Below are positions 32,179 to 44,101 of a stretch of 64,000 nucleotides of DNA, one piece after another. The stretch lies in the NCBI GenBank assembly GCA_029817715.1, contig JARUPY010000397.1:6820001-6884000 (forward strand), read 5' to 3'. Below the pieces are notes generated by a model. That model worked only from the letters and a program-made list of their open reading frames with translations, ran no database searches and was not told the origin of the DNA. Position 1 is the first letter of the stretch. Each line of letters opens with the position of its first letter. The stretch comes from Melastoma dodecandrum (lineage: Eukaryota > Streptophyta > Magnoliopsida > Myrtales > Melastomataceae). Position numbers and translations under genes: made by a program.

Positions 32179-32738
32179 GATTGCATATCTCGACAATACA
32201 AGCATTGGTGAAGGGAATGCAAAACGAGAGCCATAAATAAACTCTCACAATGATATCTGGTTAGTGCGACAAGCTAAACTGGTAATAGAGCCTCTCTGTT
32301 TGTACTGGTAAAAGATCGTGATTTGATTGACGCAACAATGAACTAGCTGTTAGTGGAGGCTCGTATTCATCTAGGGTGAATATCCTGGCGAATAGGCTGT
32401 CCCTGTCGATTTGAATTGATTCCACCTCTTCTGACCTACATACAAGTCATCTGTTATAAGTCCACATTCGAGAAAGCAAAGTACTGGAGCTGGATAGAGA
32501 TTATTCGAGCCTCACTTAGTTCTGATTTTTTCCGCAGGGCACATATGCGATCCGCAGAAAATGTTTGATCTTTCGAATCTGCAGGGCAATGAATGGTTCA
32601 TGTATAAACCTTTTCAGCTATGAGAGAAACCCGATTGGGAAAGAATCAGAACCTGACGGTGGAGGAGCCAGCTGTGGCATGGGCACGTCTAGACAAGTAG
32701 TTGGCTCTGAGATCTCGTCCTTTGTGTCCCGCTCTCCT
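32179..32738. other. ALKBH6 3' flank
   Basis: Probable 3' UTR followed by unrecognised sequence. No gene seen. Confidence 0.4.
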
Positions 32739-33644
32739 TTACTCGATAACCCCATCGCTGGCCTTCAATGGCTGCAACCCGTGATTATTCACCCTTGCAG
32801 TTACACAACTGTGTTTGAGTTCACTCCTTTTGATCGCGAGCTTGCCCTCACTCAGTTCCCAACGGGCATACACCCTCCAGGGACACCCAGGGACACATTC
32901 CACTTCCACGCTCATCCTGGAACTTCTCCCAAAGTGAACAACAGCCCGTTTATGTGCTGCCTGACACCGTACAGCTTCCTCAAACTGATCTTTGTCGTCA
33001 AAAGCCAGCCCCACAGTGAAAACGAAGTCCTCAGGATTGCATTGAGGATCGAAACTAGATTGACTTTGGCTTATTGTTTTTGTCGCTGCCTCGTTGAGAT
33101 GCCCTGTACCCTCGTTCACCACAACATTATGCTCATCTTCCATTTTCACTTGCCCCTTCGGACCAATGGATTCGGCTGTGCCCGTTTCACCGTGACTTGT
33201 TTCTTCACTCGAGCTGGTACCGATAATACAATAAGGCTCTTCGCCAGAGTCATCTTCGCTACCAACATTGCTTACTCGGACTTTCTAAGCTCGCCCAGCC
33301 ATTCCAATCACGTCTGCACTGTTGTCAAACCCATTCTCCGAGTAATTCCGACCTCCCTCCATGTAGACATTAACGTACCCAATCACCAGCGCTACCGAGA
33401 CCATCTGGCCAACATCTTCATCGGAATGAATGGCCCTGAGGCCGGCCGACAGGCTATGCCTTGGCAAGACATACCACAACCTATCCGAGGCATAGCCCAA
33501 AGCTCTGGCAAGGTGCACCAGTGTGAAGTAGCCAATCTTGTCACAATCGACAGCGCCAAATTTCTGAGACTTGCCTCCTACATACCTTGTGACCCTGCCA
33601 AACTTCATCGCGCCACCAACGTGCAAAAATAAGTCGATACGCAA
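32739..33644 (-). pseudogene. MuDR-type transposase N-terminal remnant
   Basis: Two minus-strand pieces. 33285-33644 reads MRIDLFLHVGGAMKFGRVTR and continues in the PB1-like N-terminal style of MuDR proteins. 32739-33149 carries the MuDR DNA-binding region (FTVGLAFDDKDQFEEAV, then VECVPGCPWRVYARWE and KHSCVTARVN). A frame change separates them and the catalytic domain is absent. It is a different MULE lineage from the GAGTTTTGT elements because the N-terminal sequence is unrelated to those at 18.2 and 63.8 kb. A 355-codon plus-strand reading frame lies antisense to it and is taken as a shadow. Confidence 0.82.
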
Positions 33645-33734
33645 GTCTCGAGTTTTGTACGAAAATACGGTTAGTTAAAAAAAATACGAAATACGGTCCG
33701 AGTTTCGTAAAATACGATTTTACCGTAAACGCAC

Positions 33735-34030
33735 CCCTCATATTACAAAGAGGGCAGGTTTTGAAAATCCGCCCTCCGTGTAAATAGGCAGGGCAGGTTC
33801 TCAAAACCCGCCCTTTCGGGGATTGCACAAGGGGCGGGTTTTGAAAACCTGCCCCTCCAACACTTGACAAATTTCGCTGAAGGGGGACAGACTCTCGTTC
33901 GGCGTCTACGGGGGGCGGGTCTAAACCCAACCCGTACTTCCATAACCCCACATGGGGCGGGTTTTACTTAACCCCTCAAGAGGCGGGTTTTCAAAACCCG
34001 CCCTTCAAGTAAATGAATAAAACCTGCCCC
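33735..34030. repeat. Subterminal palindrome array of PMD element
   Basis: Palindromes with GGGCGGGTTTT half-sites at about 33748-33776, 33797-33818, 33834-33860 and 33980-34004, plus single half-sites and one CCAACACTTG motif at 33859. Confidence 0.85.
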
Positions 34031-34498
34031 TTTGTGGCCCTTCCTCACCAAATACTCATATTCATAAAAACCCTAAAATGGAAACGCAATCCATAAAACA
34101 TAAATATATCCTGAAAACAACCCAAAATGTATCAAAAAACATCTGTACAATCCAAATATAAAAAATCCAGAATACATGTGTTACAAAAGTTTACAAACAT
34201 CACTAATTCCCCCTATCGATCTCCTCCTGACATAAGGCATGATGATGGGATCTGGGACGTGAGGCTGCTCCGATGAATCCTTCGGGTACAGCTGCGTAAT
34301 CTAATAAGGTCCTTCTCCTTGATGTGAATGGTCGTACCTAAAAAACTTATATTAGTTGAGTTACATAAGTTTAACTGAAACGAACAACAAAGTTGTAGTG
34401 GACTTACCCGAATTCTCTCGCCGCTTTAATCTGAGCTCCCGGGGTCGAACTTGACCCAACCTCGAAGTAAGGTGTGTTGTAATCGGCATCAATGTGTG

Positions 34499-36111
34499 TT
34501 ACTTGCGAGATGAGCATGCTTTCTCGCACTTCATGGTCCCCCTCGTCAAATATGGGGTCTTCATATGCCGGTGGCACCTCATCATCTCATGCTCCTCTTT
34601 CGCATCGTCCATGTGAGGATGATCTTCATCCATAAGCTGTCCACCATGTTGCGGCAAGAACTCGTATGCAGGTTGATCTACCAGACCGTCAGTGTGACCA
34701 TACAATCATACCGGTGCGTACTCCCTCATCACCTGCATAGATTCTTCGGCTAGAGACACGAGTTCGAGCTGGTCGGAGCGAAGCTTAATCTTTCGAAATT
34801 TCCTCATCTACATCACAAATAAGCACGACAAAAATGAATATAGGTTATAGTTGAAAAATGGAATGGGAAAATGTAAACGATTTACCATTGTGCCAGCATG
34901 GAGCCGGTGTGCGATATGTACTGTCTGCTATACCTCGCATACCATTTGGAGTATTTAATGCGAGACTCCCAAACGAGCGGCACGACTTTGTTCAACCCAT
35001 CTTGCCACAGCTCCACAAACTCCCGGTGGATCTCCCTCCAGTTGTTCATAGTCTTGTTGCGCAAATCCATCCGATGGAGGGCCTTACTGGTGTCGCATTG
35101 CACCGGCACAAGCTGCTGATCGCCAAACTGCCGGATCACTCTGTCCGGGTAATGCCACTCCACAATGTAGAAGCAAATAAGATGGACTCGAGCATGCCAA
35201 ATAACCTCTCCTGATTGGCAATAGCCTGGAAGCATGGCTATCAACTCTTCCAGGTAAGGATGCCAAATAACCTGCATATTTCAATGTGAATGTGTGAGGA
35301 AGATACGATATAATGAAATGAAATTGCTTTATTGCTTTATTTGAATGTGAATGTGTGAGGAAGATACGATATAATGAAATGAAAGTGCTTTATTCCTGAT
35401 CCATGCTTTGCCTATCGAAGGCCTCTTTGTACGAGGAAAATGGGTAGTCATCGTGCGCACATCCTTCGCAACAGCCCAACGGTAGCTCAAAGGCATATCC
35501 TCTACAAATGGGCTCCGACGTTTAAGCGGCGTTATATGTAGATATCCCATGCCCAAATCTGTAACAAGATGAGGGGGCCCTCTATCTGTGAAGCCTTGTG
35601 GTGAGCCGCCTTACACAAACTCCTATGTAGCCATGCCATGCAGGCACTACCCCAGCTATACTGTCCCGCCCTCTTAGAGGCAACTAGAAGAGGCTTACTA
35701 AATTGTCTGATTTGGTGGTGAATAACATCCCACCTCCTCAGGGGGATCTATAGGAATCTCAGCAAAATTTGCTGCCAACCAGCTAAGTCTAATATGACCA
35801 GACCTAATGTTGTCACCCCTAGGTACCCGCCCCAACAACTCCAGACACACTGCCTCTGTCGATATGGATGTGTCTGCTATAACTGTGTCACCATCTATGG
35901 GCAATCCAAGTTAAATGGCCACATCCTGTATGGTGACAGTCATCTCACCATGCACCATATGGAAGGTATGTGTCTCCGACCTCCATCTTTCTGTCAAGGC
36001 TGTAATAAGTGCCAAATCCAACGAAATGAATGGCAGCTTCGTGACTCTGTAGAATCTTGCCCAACGGTGGTAAACATCCATCCTCGGATCGGCGGCAACT
36101 CCCTTGAGTGA
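34499..36111 (-). pseudogene. Plant mobile domain (MAIN-like) gene, broken
   Basis: Minus-strand blocks in order: ERWRSETHTFHMVHGEMTVT (about 35930-35990), LSWLAANFAEIPIDPPEE (35720-35775), LSYRWAVAKDV (35460-35500), and VIWHPYLEEL followed by IVEWHYPDRVIRQFGDQQLVP (34950-35270). These are the successive conserved segments of PMD proteins. A His/Asp/Glu-rich tail follows (34499-34705). Stops and frame changes between blocks prevent one protein. Host PMD proteins such as MAIN and MAIL1 act in meristem maintenance and silencing; copies inside transposons are common. This copy is cargo of the surrounding element. Confidence 0.85.
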
Positions 36112-36463
36112 TTTCTCAACTCGACGGCAAGTAAATAAAACACGAATTAGTAAACAAGGTATGAATATATGAAAGATAGTGTAATGATTTCAAACTAAAG
36201 AAGTTGATATACCACACTATATCCTACTTTCCATACAGCAGTCGAACGATGCTCTCCTTGAGCATTAAGAATGTCTATCCTCCTTGGTCCTGGACGAATT
36301 TTCCTGTAAGCAATATAGAAATGGTTAAATAGAAACTCAAGTTCAGCATGAAAACGGGTGTATAACGATGGATTCTATTATGATGGAGGGGTGTAAATGT
36401 CCGAGATGAAAAGAAGTTGGGGCGTCCGTGTAAAGGGTAAAACCAACTATGGGTAATAAAATG

Positions 36464-37006
36464 GAGTGTTGTACGAAAATACACTTAGTCTTAAAACGAA
36501 AATTTACAAAACACGATTCGTGTTGCGCTCCCTAAATTACAAAGAGGGCGAGTTTTCAAAACCCGCCCTCGAGGAAAATAACAATGGGCTGGGTTTTCAA
36601 AACCCACCCTTATGAGGCTCATGCCATCCACATGAAGGCGCGTTTTGAAAACTCGCCTTCATGTAGAGTCGGGTTTTCAAAACGCGCATTCCACTTTCGA
36701 AATCTTGGAAAAAAAGAATTATATGGCTTTATGATTCGAATCCAAAACCTCTTGTAAGTTAAGGAAATCTTTGACCAATTGAGTCAGTTTTAAGATGGTG
36801 ACGGATTTTGAAAATTCGCCTAAAGATGAGTTTTCAAAACGCGTGTTTATGCGAATGCATGCAAACCCCTTCTTATTTTTCTCGAATGCGAGTTTTTAAA
36901 ATATGTCCTTTTTAAAATGCCCCCTTTGCGATAATCATATTTTTCGAAACACTAATTATTTTCACAAAAATTTTTTAAAACTAACCATCTATTCGTACAT
37001 ATCTAC
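36464..37006. mobile_element. Small non-autonomous MULE (543 bp)
   Basis: The left end GAGTGTTGTACGAAAATAC and the inverted right end (GTACGAATAGATGGTTAG on the minus strand) match the GAGTTTTGTACG family. Flanks AATAAAATG (36455-36463) and GATAAAATC (37007-37015) share 7 of 9 bases, a plausible target duplication. The interior is non-coding, with GGGCGAGTTTTCAAAACCCG-type palindromes at 36545-36690. Confidence 0.75.
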
Positions 37007-37162
37007 GATAAAATCGAGAAACGGTTAACTTGATTTAATTCAAGAATAAAAGGGTTCGAGAATATAGGAGGGAGGAAAGATCACGCGACTCGTCGAAGGT
37101 TGTAGAAAGGAAACAGAGGGAAGACAGCAAAGCCAACGGCTTGATCACTTTGGTCGGAAGGG

Positions 37163-38952
37163 ATGGCTGTGAATCCTCAGCTTCTTCCCCACGGCATGCC
37201 CGTCCCCTTCATCAGCGAGATCCTCGTCCTCTCCAGGGACGGCGTCGAGTTCCACGTAGACAAGATCCCCGGGTCTCCGCCCCCCCCCCCCTCATTCTTG
37301 ATCGGCGTGATGGTTTTTGTTCGAATTTAGGGCTTACCCGATTCGATTGGATTCCCCTGGTTTCTTCTCATGAATCAAAGTCTTACCTCTGTTGTTTAGG
37401 GTGTTGCTTTCTTAGTCATATTGGACGCCTTTGATGTCCTTACCAATGGCTTTCGCTGCCTCGATCGATCCTCCCCAGAATTGTTTCCACGTGATCAAAA
37501 GTCGCGTGATTCTTATCCAATGGGTTCCGTTTTCGCTGCTGCTTTTTGACTGTTGTGTTACTGCCGTGTTTAATTTTTGCAGATCCCAAAGCGGAAACGT
37601 AAAGGCGAGAGGAACCATTTACTTATCAAACATACGGATGGTCTTTGTTGCGAGCAAGCCCGTCGACAACTTCTACGCCTTTGACATGCCCCTGGTCTGT
37701 AATCTGCCCCTCCCTTCCCTTTCTCTAGTTGTTTTCTGAAGCCCGTGGACCCCTTGGTGCTATTCTTATGGGTATGAAAGGGCGCGAGCTTTCTACAGTC
37801 TCCACCCCATCCTTTTGGGTTCATGCGACCTAGTTATTGTGGACACTGATTCTATAGTTACTTCGGTAGCAGTTTATCGTAAGAAAACATAATTTTTCAA
37901 CATCCGGCTATTTGAATTCATGAAGTAGAACTAGCTGCAGAAAGTTCCTTGGACAATCGAGTCACAAGAGAAGCCCATTGCAAAAGGTGGACCTCCATTG
38001 CCATGAGCGAGTTGGAGATGTTGGTTATAATGTTCAATAAATATGCAAACAATGGATGGGGATGTTTGTGATTGTACATGCTCCTGCATTGTACACCTAT
38101 TTGCTTTGTTTCTTGCTAAATCTCTGCAAGCTCGGTCACGTGCCAATATTCTTGTTGTATTTTGTGATTACTGATTGTTGGATTTCACACTTTGCAGTTG
38201 TACATCAGCGGAGAGAAGTTTAATCAACCGATATTCCACTGCAACAATATATCTGGTTATGTGGATCCTGTAAGTCACGCCATGCACGCACCCTTACTGA
38301 TATATGTTTGAGGGAGAAGAAATACATATATTTATATTGGTCTGATGAATAGCTCACTTTTTAATAATCAAATTCAGGTTGTGCCGGATGATCAGCACAG
38401 GGCGCTTTACGCGACGCATTCCTTTAAGATACTGTTCAAGGAGGGCGGTTGTGGTACTTTTGTGCCGTTGTTTTTCAACATGATGTCCACTGTCAGACAA
38501 TACAACCAGCACATGAATGCTCAGGCTGCCCCGCGTGCGGATCCTTTGCAGGTGGCACAAGCTCCGGTCGAGGAAGTCATGAGACAAGCGTAAGTAGCCC
38601 GTTGATGCAGGAGGACAGTTATTATTTTTACCATATTATCTGATTTTAAAAATTTCTTGAGGTTTTCTTACGAATCCTAGAATTCTTTATCGTTCCCTTC
38701 ATCATATTCGTTTTCTCCTAGTTTTTCTGTGATTTCTGCTAATTCCGCTTCGCTACTTCATTGCCCGTCGTGTACATAAGTCTTGAGTATCATCGGCATT
38801 CTGTTCATCTGAGTAATGTTTCTTATCTTTATTTTGGTTGCAGATACGTGGATCCAAATGACCCGACAAGGATATATTTGCAGCAACCAAGCGGGGAGTC
38901 TCAGCTGCGACGCCGCACCTATCATAACCGTACCGAGGAAGGCTCTATATGA
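37163..38952 (+). CDS. GRAM-domain protein, WBP2 / UPF0664 stress-induced type
   Basis: Five exons (37163-37272, 37583-37694, 38198-38269, 38378-38589, 38844-38952) with GT-AG introns and matching phases, 204 residues. It starts MAVNPQLLPHGMPVPFISE. A GRAM-like domain covers about residues 20-140 (ILVLSRDGVEFHVDKIPG, KARGTIYLSNIRMVFVA, FHCNNISGYVDPV, FKILFKEGGCGTFVPLFF), as in WW-domain-binding protein 2 and the fungal/plant UPF0664 family. The C-terminal tail (YVDPNDPTRIYLQQP) is polar and lacks the PPxY motifs of animal WBP2. GRAM domains usually bind membrane lipids or proteins; the plant function is not established. All splice sites and the frame are intact. The first intron donor (GTCTCC) is weak. 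Confidence 0.9.
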
Positions 38953-39797
38953 GTAAAGGCTATGTGCAGAGCGAATCCGATGCAATGCGTCCTAAGGTTA
39001 TGAAACTGTCTCCTCTGATGGTGTAAATCCACTACCTTTGAATACATGAAGGATGTCCGACTGTTATGAACTCTTTTATCATATGCTCACCCTTTTATCA
39101 TCACTCGCCGCGGCCTGTTTATGGAATATATTTACTATATTTTCTTACATGGATTGAGGAATTTGTTGAAGATTGGATTGTGTCTGTTAAACGACATTAT
39201 CTATCCAAACCCAAATGGGCGTCGTATTTAAATGTTTAGAAATGTTTTGTTGTGTATGAAGCTGGTGGGCTTGGAAATGAAAAATGAGGATAAGGGTAAA
39301 GTTAAACGGATAGTTCCGTCGATTACGGAACTTTTGCGGTTTTTCGTGATTTTGTATGAAAATTCCTCCCGTTTTCATACTGTATTACGAAATCATTTCG
39401 TAGCCCTGAAATGTCGATCTTCTCCATTAGCCCTGATATTTAATGTTTAATCCTTTATTGTCAACATGTCGGTTTAGTTAAGGAATCATAAACACCTCTT
39501 TTTTGATAAAGAGATAATACAAGTTCCAGTTTGGAGTCAACACCTTTCCCTTTTTTGCATTCGAGCGGCAAAGTACTTTTCCTCGACAATCACGGCTACA
39601 GGTGTGTATCTTCATACCATATAAAAATCAATGCTATCTAATCTCCCCCGTGTTCAATGGAGAGGCTATCATGGTGGAATGATTATGATTATTCAATTTC
39701 ACCGTTGGGCTAAATCAAGCCCATGGATGGAGCAATATAAAAGGTGAAGATTGCTCCACATGAAAAAGAAAGCACGAAAGATGGAAGTGTGTTCAAA

Positions 39798-39820
39798 AGA
39801 GAGAGAGAGAGAGAGAGAGC
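39798..39820. repeat. (GA)n microsatellite
   Basis: About eleven GA dinucleotides in a row. Confidence 0.9.
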
Positions 39821-40233
39821 AGGAAGTCGTCTGAAAGAGGTGTAGAGAAGAAAGGGTTAACTGATTGAAGTGGAAGTTTTCGCTGTTAGTCGACAACATG
39901 CTGTCTTCGAGTCTACAGCGCCTAGGGCGATAGTATCTCTTGTCCTTTTATTGTAATTCATCCTTGTGAAGTGAATGTGCGTTCTTTTATGTGTACAAAA
40001 TCCTTATGTGCTAGAGAAGAAAACTTGTACAAAATCCTTTCCTGGGATAGAAGTTTTTTGGCGGTTTTGCCTCTCGAGTTGGGAGGATTTCCACGTATAT
40101 CGTTGTGTTTTGTCATTTGTCCTCTACTACAATTCCCTTGAGCTGGACATAAGATCTAGTAGGCAGTGAGCCGGTTGAGATAAGTTAGACCGGTTGAAGG
40201 AAGACAAACACAACCAACCCGAGAACATTGGAG

Positions 40234-40440
40234 TGTCTCGAGAAGAATCAGATCAAGGAGAGAAGAACTGTCTCGAGAAGAATCAGATCAAGGAGAGAAG
40301 AACTGTCTCGAGAAGAACCCGATCGAGGAGAGAAGACCTATCTTGAGAAGGACCTCTCGAGGGGAAGAACCTAATCGAGGAGAGAAGGACCCCTCGAGGA
40401 GAAGAACCTAATCGAGGAGAGATGGACCCCCTCAAAAAGA
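40234..40440. repeat. 35-bp GA-rich tandem repeat
   Basis: Three near-identical 35-bp copies start at 40234, 40269 and 40304 (core TCTCGAGAAGAAYCMGATC), followed by degenerate copies to about 40440. XhoI-like CTCGAG recurs in each. Confidence 0.85.
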
Positions 40441-40719
40441 GTAGAACCCATCTCAAGAAGGAACTATTGAGAACATGTATCAAGGAGAACATCTCAAAGA
40501 GAAGAACCGCTCTAGCAAGCGAAAGAATACTACACAATTAAGGAGCATATCTGGTGAATGTTATCTCATGCAAAGCTTCGCAAGTCCTTTTGGGTTGAGA
40601 CATTGCAGATTGTAATTGATTTAATCAACCTTTTTCCGTCGGTTCCTCTTGGTTTCGAGATTTTAGAGGGTGTGAATGGAGAAAGGATGTATCCTATGTC
40701 ATCTTAGGATATTTGACAG

Positions 40720-40990
40720 TAGAGCATTCATTCATGTCCCGAAGGATGAAAGACCTGACCTCAATCCAAAGGTAAAGCTTCTAGACTACGGGCGAGAAGA
40801 GTTTGGTTACAGACTATAGGATGTTGCTGACAAGAAAGTTAAAAAAAGTCGAGATGTAGTACTCCTCGAGGACCAAATAATCGAGGACTACCAAAAGCCA
40901 AAAAAGGAGAAGCCTATGGAGGAAACACCAATCGAGTCGAGTCTAGTGCCTCCTATCATGATATAGAATCATATAGAAGAAGTTGATCAC
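40720..40990 (+). pseudogene. Copia integrase C-terminal fragment
   Basis: Plus strand reads HVPKDERPDLNPKVKLLDYG, then REEFGYRL, a stop, and VKKSRDVVLLEDQIIEDY. This is the integrase C-terminal/linker region of copia pol with stops. No LTR was assigned. Confidence 0.78.
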
Positions 40991-41301
40991 TGGTCGCAAT
41001 GTTGAATCCCAACTACGGAGATTGTGGAGTTAGTCACTCGTAGTTGTGAAGGATCTCAATCAGAGAGTTTCTAGAGTTAGTCCCACGGATCTGTGCATGA
41101 CCAAACATGTTACCAATTGTGGAGAAGTTGAAGGCTAGCTACATTACATTAAGCAAAAATGTTCTATTGCCTTCTATTAGTATACTTCTGTGGAGAAGTT
41201 GAAGCGCTACCTCCAATATTCTCTGCATAAGTGTCTTTGTACATTCTGACAGCCACGTAATTGCTGTAAGTGTTCTATAGTGAATTTCATCCTACAAGGG
41301 T

Positions 41302-41797
41302 GAAAATTGGACGTGGCTTATTGCTGATCTATTATAAACTTTCTGTTTCACATTTGTTTTTTGTATCAACTATTCTCTAACTGATCATTTAGGAGAAACC
41401 ATTAATGGAGAAGCAAATAATAGATATAATGCTACATCTAGGCCGAGACTCCAAATGTTATGTACCAAACTTCTATCGATACAACGATATCTTAGGTTTC
41501 GAAGTTGTTCTCATTGATTCAGCTATTGCAGATCATCTCTTGGTAGTGTAGCAACCTAAAAAGTTCTGTACCAATCTTATGCTACTATAAATATCTTTCA
41601 GGTCTTAGAGATCGTTGTATCGATAGAAGTTTGGTACATAACATTTGGAGTCTCGGCCTAGATGTAGCATTATATCTATTATTTGCTTCTCCATTAATGG
41701 TTTCTCCTAAATGATCAGTTAGAGAATAGTTGATACAAAAAACAAATGTGAAACAGAAAGTTTATAATAGATCAGCAATAAGCCACGTCCAATTTTC
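41302..41797. repeat. Perfect 187-bp inverted repeat with 122-bp loop
   Basis: 41302-41488 and 41611-41797 are exact reverse complements over 187 bp by my reading. The spacer is 41489-41610. CCTACA lies just outside both arms. It does not encode a recognisable protein and lacks clear transposon termini. Confidence 0.9.
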
Positions 41798-44101
41798 TGT
41801 AGGGACTTGATAGAAGAAACCTACAAGATTCTATATCAACCTTCTGTAACTATAAAATTTTTTTCAAACTAATCACATTATAGAACAAACTGCGATTGGT
41901 CTTGTATACTCTAACCAACGACCACATATCATATTAGAACGATTCCAAATACCAATACAATCCTTGTAAGAGTATTCCAAATTAAAGCAACATATAAAAG
42001 CAGCCAAATTAAATTTTAGGAATAAGAAAGAAAGAAATTGAGATTACTATAAATAAATATAATAATTATACATGAACACAGGTATTATTTGTTTAGCCGT
42101 GGTGATTGGTTTTTGTGGGTGGAGTTGCACAGTCCCAACTCCACTCCACTTCATTCACACCTTCCTTACCAGTCACTTCAAATTTTGGGAAATGCACAGA
42201 AAGAACTACGCCATGAGGGGACCTTGCCTCAATTTACTTAACAGATTGTATCTATATGATGATTTTGGTACAATTGGTTATTTGTTTTTGTTGTTATATT
42301 GGGTTTGGTGGGGAGATGTGAGTGGGATTGGCACCAACTTTTTATTCATCACCCCATCATTTTCTTGTTGTTTCGCATGAGAATTTAAATAAACAAAATA
42401 AATAAATAAATCGAACGACCAAACCTATCCCTCCTTTTTGCTTTTTAGGTCAGTTTGTTGGAATTTTTTTATTTGGGCTGTGATTAATTATATAATTTTA
42501 TATTATCTTTTATCCCATTTTATAAAATAGGCCGTGACATAAGACAGTGCATGAATCTCACCAAAGTACCGTGATCACTAAAGTTGATATGATATGCCCA
42601 TCTCGTTTGTTTAATATGGTTTATCGCTGGGTGTAGGCTATTTTATAACCTATGGTCTAGATAGGACATAGCCTACGGTATATTACGGTTAGGTCTCTTC
42701 CTCTGTCCTTTAGACTATTATTTAACTAAGGTGTGAAACTAACATTTCATAAAAGGAAATCCTTTATTAGGTTTCTTGTAAGTTTTTCCGAGGGTTACAC
42801 TCACACATAGTCAGTTTGGCTAATTTTACCTCCTTTATCTAGAGCAACCGTACCGAAGGAAAAGGGGAAGAATATCTACGCCGCTTAGGTTTTTCTTTTC
42901 GGCATGGAGAATACATGTACGTTTTCTTTTCCCTTGATCTTTCTCGGTGACCGTAAATACGCGTAACCGATCCAGTATTCTACTATTTTTTTGTTTGTTT
43001 TTTTCCATGTTTGTGTGAATTTTTCACACGGTTGTCATTTTCTTGCATGCCCTGATGTTTTTATGTTGTGCTCCAAAACTGATTTCGTACTAAACCATGC
43101 GGAGGAGGGGGGGGGGGATTCTTGGCAGTGGTTCGATATTCGTCTAAAAGCTAAACATAATGATACAAAGGCTAAGCATCGAGACATTTTTTTTTTTTGG
43201 AGTGTTTGTTTGTTTTGGGTCACCTCAACTTTTGGACAAATGCACATTTGTTTATGCAACACCTAATATTGATGTGGTCCTCCACCTAGATGTGTAATAA
43301 CAAAAAGCAACCCTTCTGCCCCGGGGGGGTTGTGTTAGATTTTATGAAGCCTTGGAAGGTGTGTGTGCATGGGATTATTTGGATAGAATGGAAGAAGCAA
43401 AATCTGACTTTGGAAAAAGGGTTTGGTAAGTTCATTGTTTCTGACAAGTGGGCTTTAGTTACAAACTCGAATAGGAGATGGGAACCAAACCCCATGTTTC
43501 AGTCACACTACTCGCCACATGACTAAGTTCCAGTTCTGCCATTTGGGTAGGGGAAAGCCAAACTGGAACTTATGGGGGGGGGGGGGGATTTTGAAGGTAG
43601 GAGGGAAAACGAAAAGTATTGGGAAGTGTGTGTTGATGAGATTAAAAAGAATTAAGGAAATCATGAAAAGCTCAGAGTATTTATGTCTATCTATTCATTC
43701 GTTCCACATGTCATCACATAATTTTTTTTTAGTAAAAATGAACTTTAATACAGGTTTCCTGAAATGATATAATCATAAGAATTAGGAAAAAGATTATTAT
43801 ATACCAAAACGCATTTAAAAAGATATAATAAAGTTACTTGTGCGCGATTTAAGTAATGCTGCAGCATTTATATTCTAGGACAAGGCTGAAGTTCGCCTTC
43901 CATGTGATCGATCCGATCCCGTCCCCATTTAACTCATTTCCTACTTTTACAAAATTACTTACTTTCGTCGGGGGAGAGAAAGAAATGGTTTTATATCAAT
44001 CAATCAATCTATCTTATCTACTTATCCCCTCCCTCCCTACACAATCATCGACCGTTTCAAATTCATAATTTATTATTTTTCATGTTTGGGTGATTCTTGT
44101 A
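41798..44101. other. Gene-free stretch
   Basis: AT-rich sequence with G runs at about 43109-43119 and 43574-43587 and a T run near 43188. No gene, RNA gene or named element is recognised. Confidence 0.45.

Larger units (their letters stand above)
33650..36463 (-). mobile_element. MULE-type element carrying PMD gene (subfamily A, no transposase)
   Basis: The left end starts GAGTTTTGTACGAAAATACG and shares GAAATACGGTC and GTAAAATACGATTTTACCG with the MULE at 16.28-19.43 kb, followed by the same GGGCGGGTTTT palindromes (33745-34005). The cargo is a broken PMD gene instead of a transposase. Its own right inverted end is not clear; a second small element (36464-37006) begins where it should be, so the right end is lost, eroded, or shared. 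Confidence 0.72.
38953..40719. other. Gene-free stretch
   Basis: Contains the 3' flank of the GRAM gene, one isolated TACGAAATCATTTCGTA palindrome near 39386, a GA microsatellite and a GA-rich tandem repeat (both listed). A TATAAAAGG near 39735 upstream of the GA run could be part of a decayed LTR, but no partner was found. Confidence 0.45.

Noticed and set aside
32565..33632. 355-codon plus-strand open frame
   Set aside because: Lies antisense to recognisable MuDR transposase sequence; no domain or codon pattern supports it.
43100..43590. G runs as possible quadruplex elements
   Set aside because: Single homopolymer runs without the four-tract pattern; may partly be sequencing artefacts.
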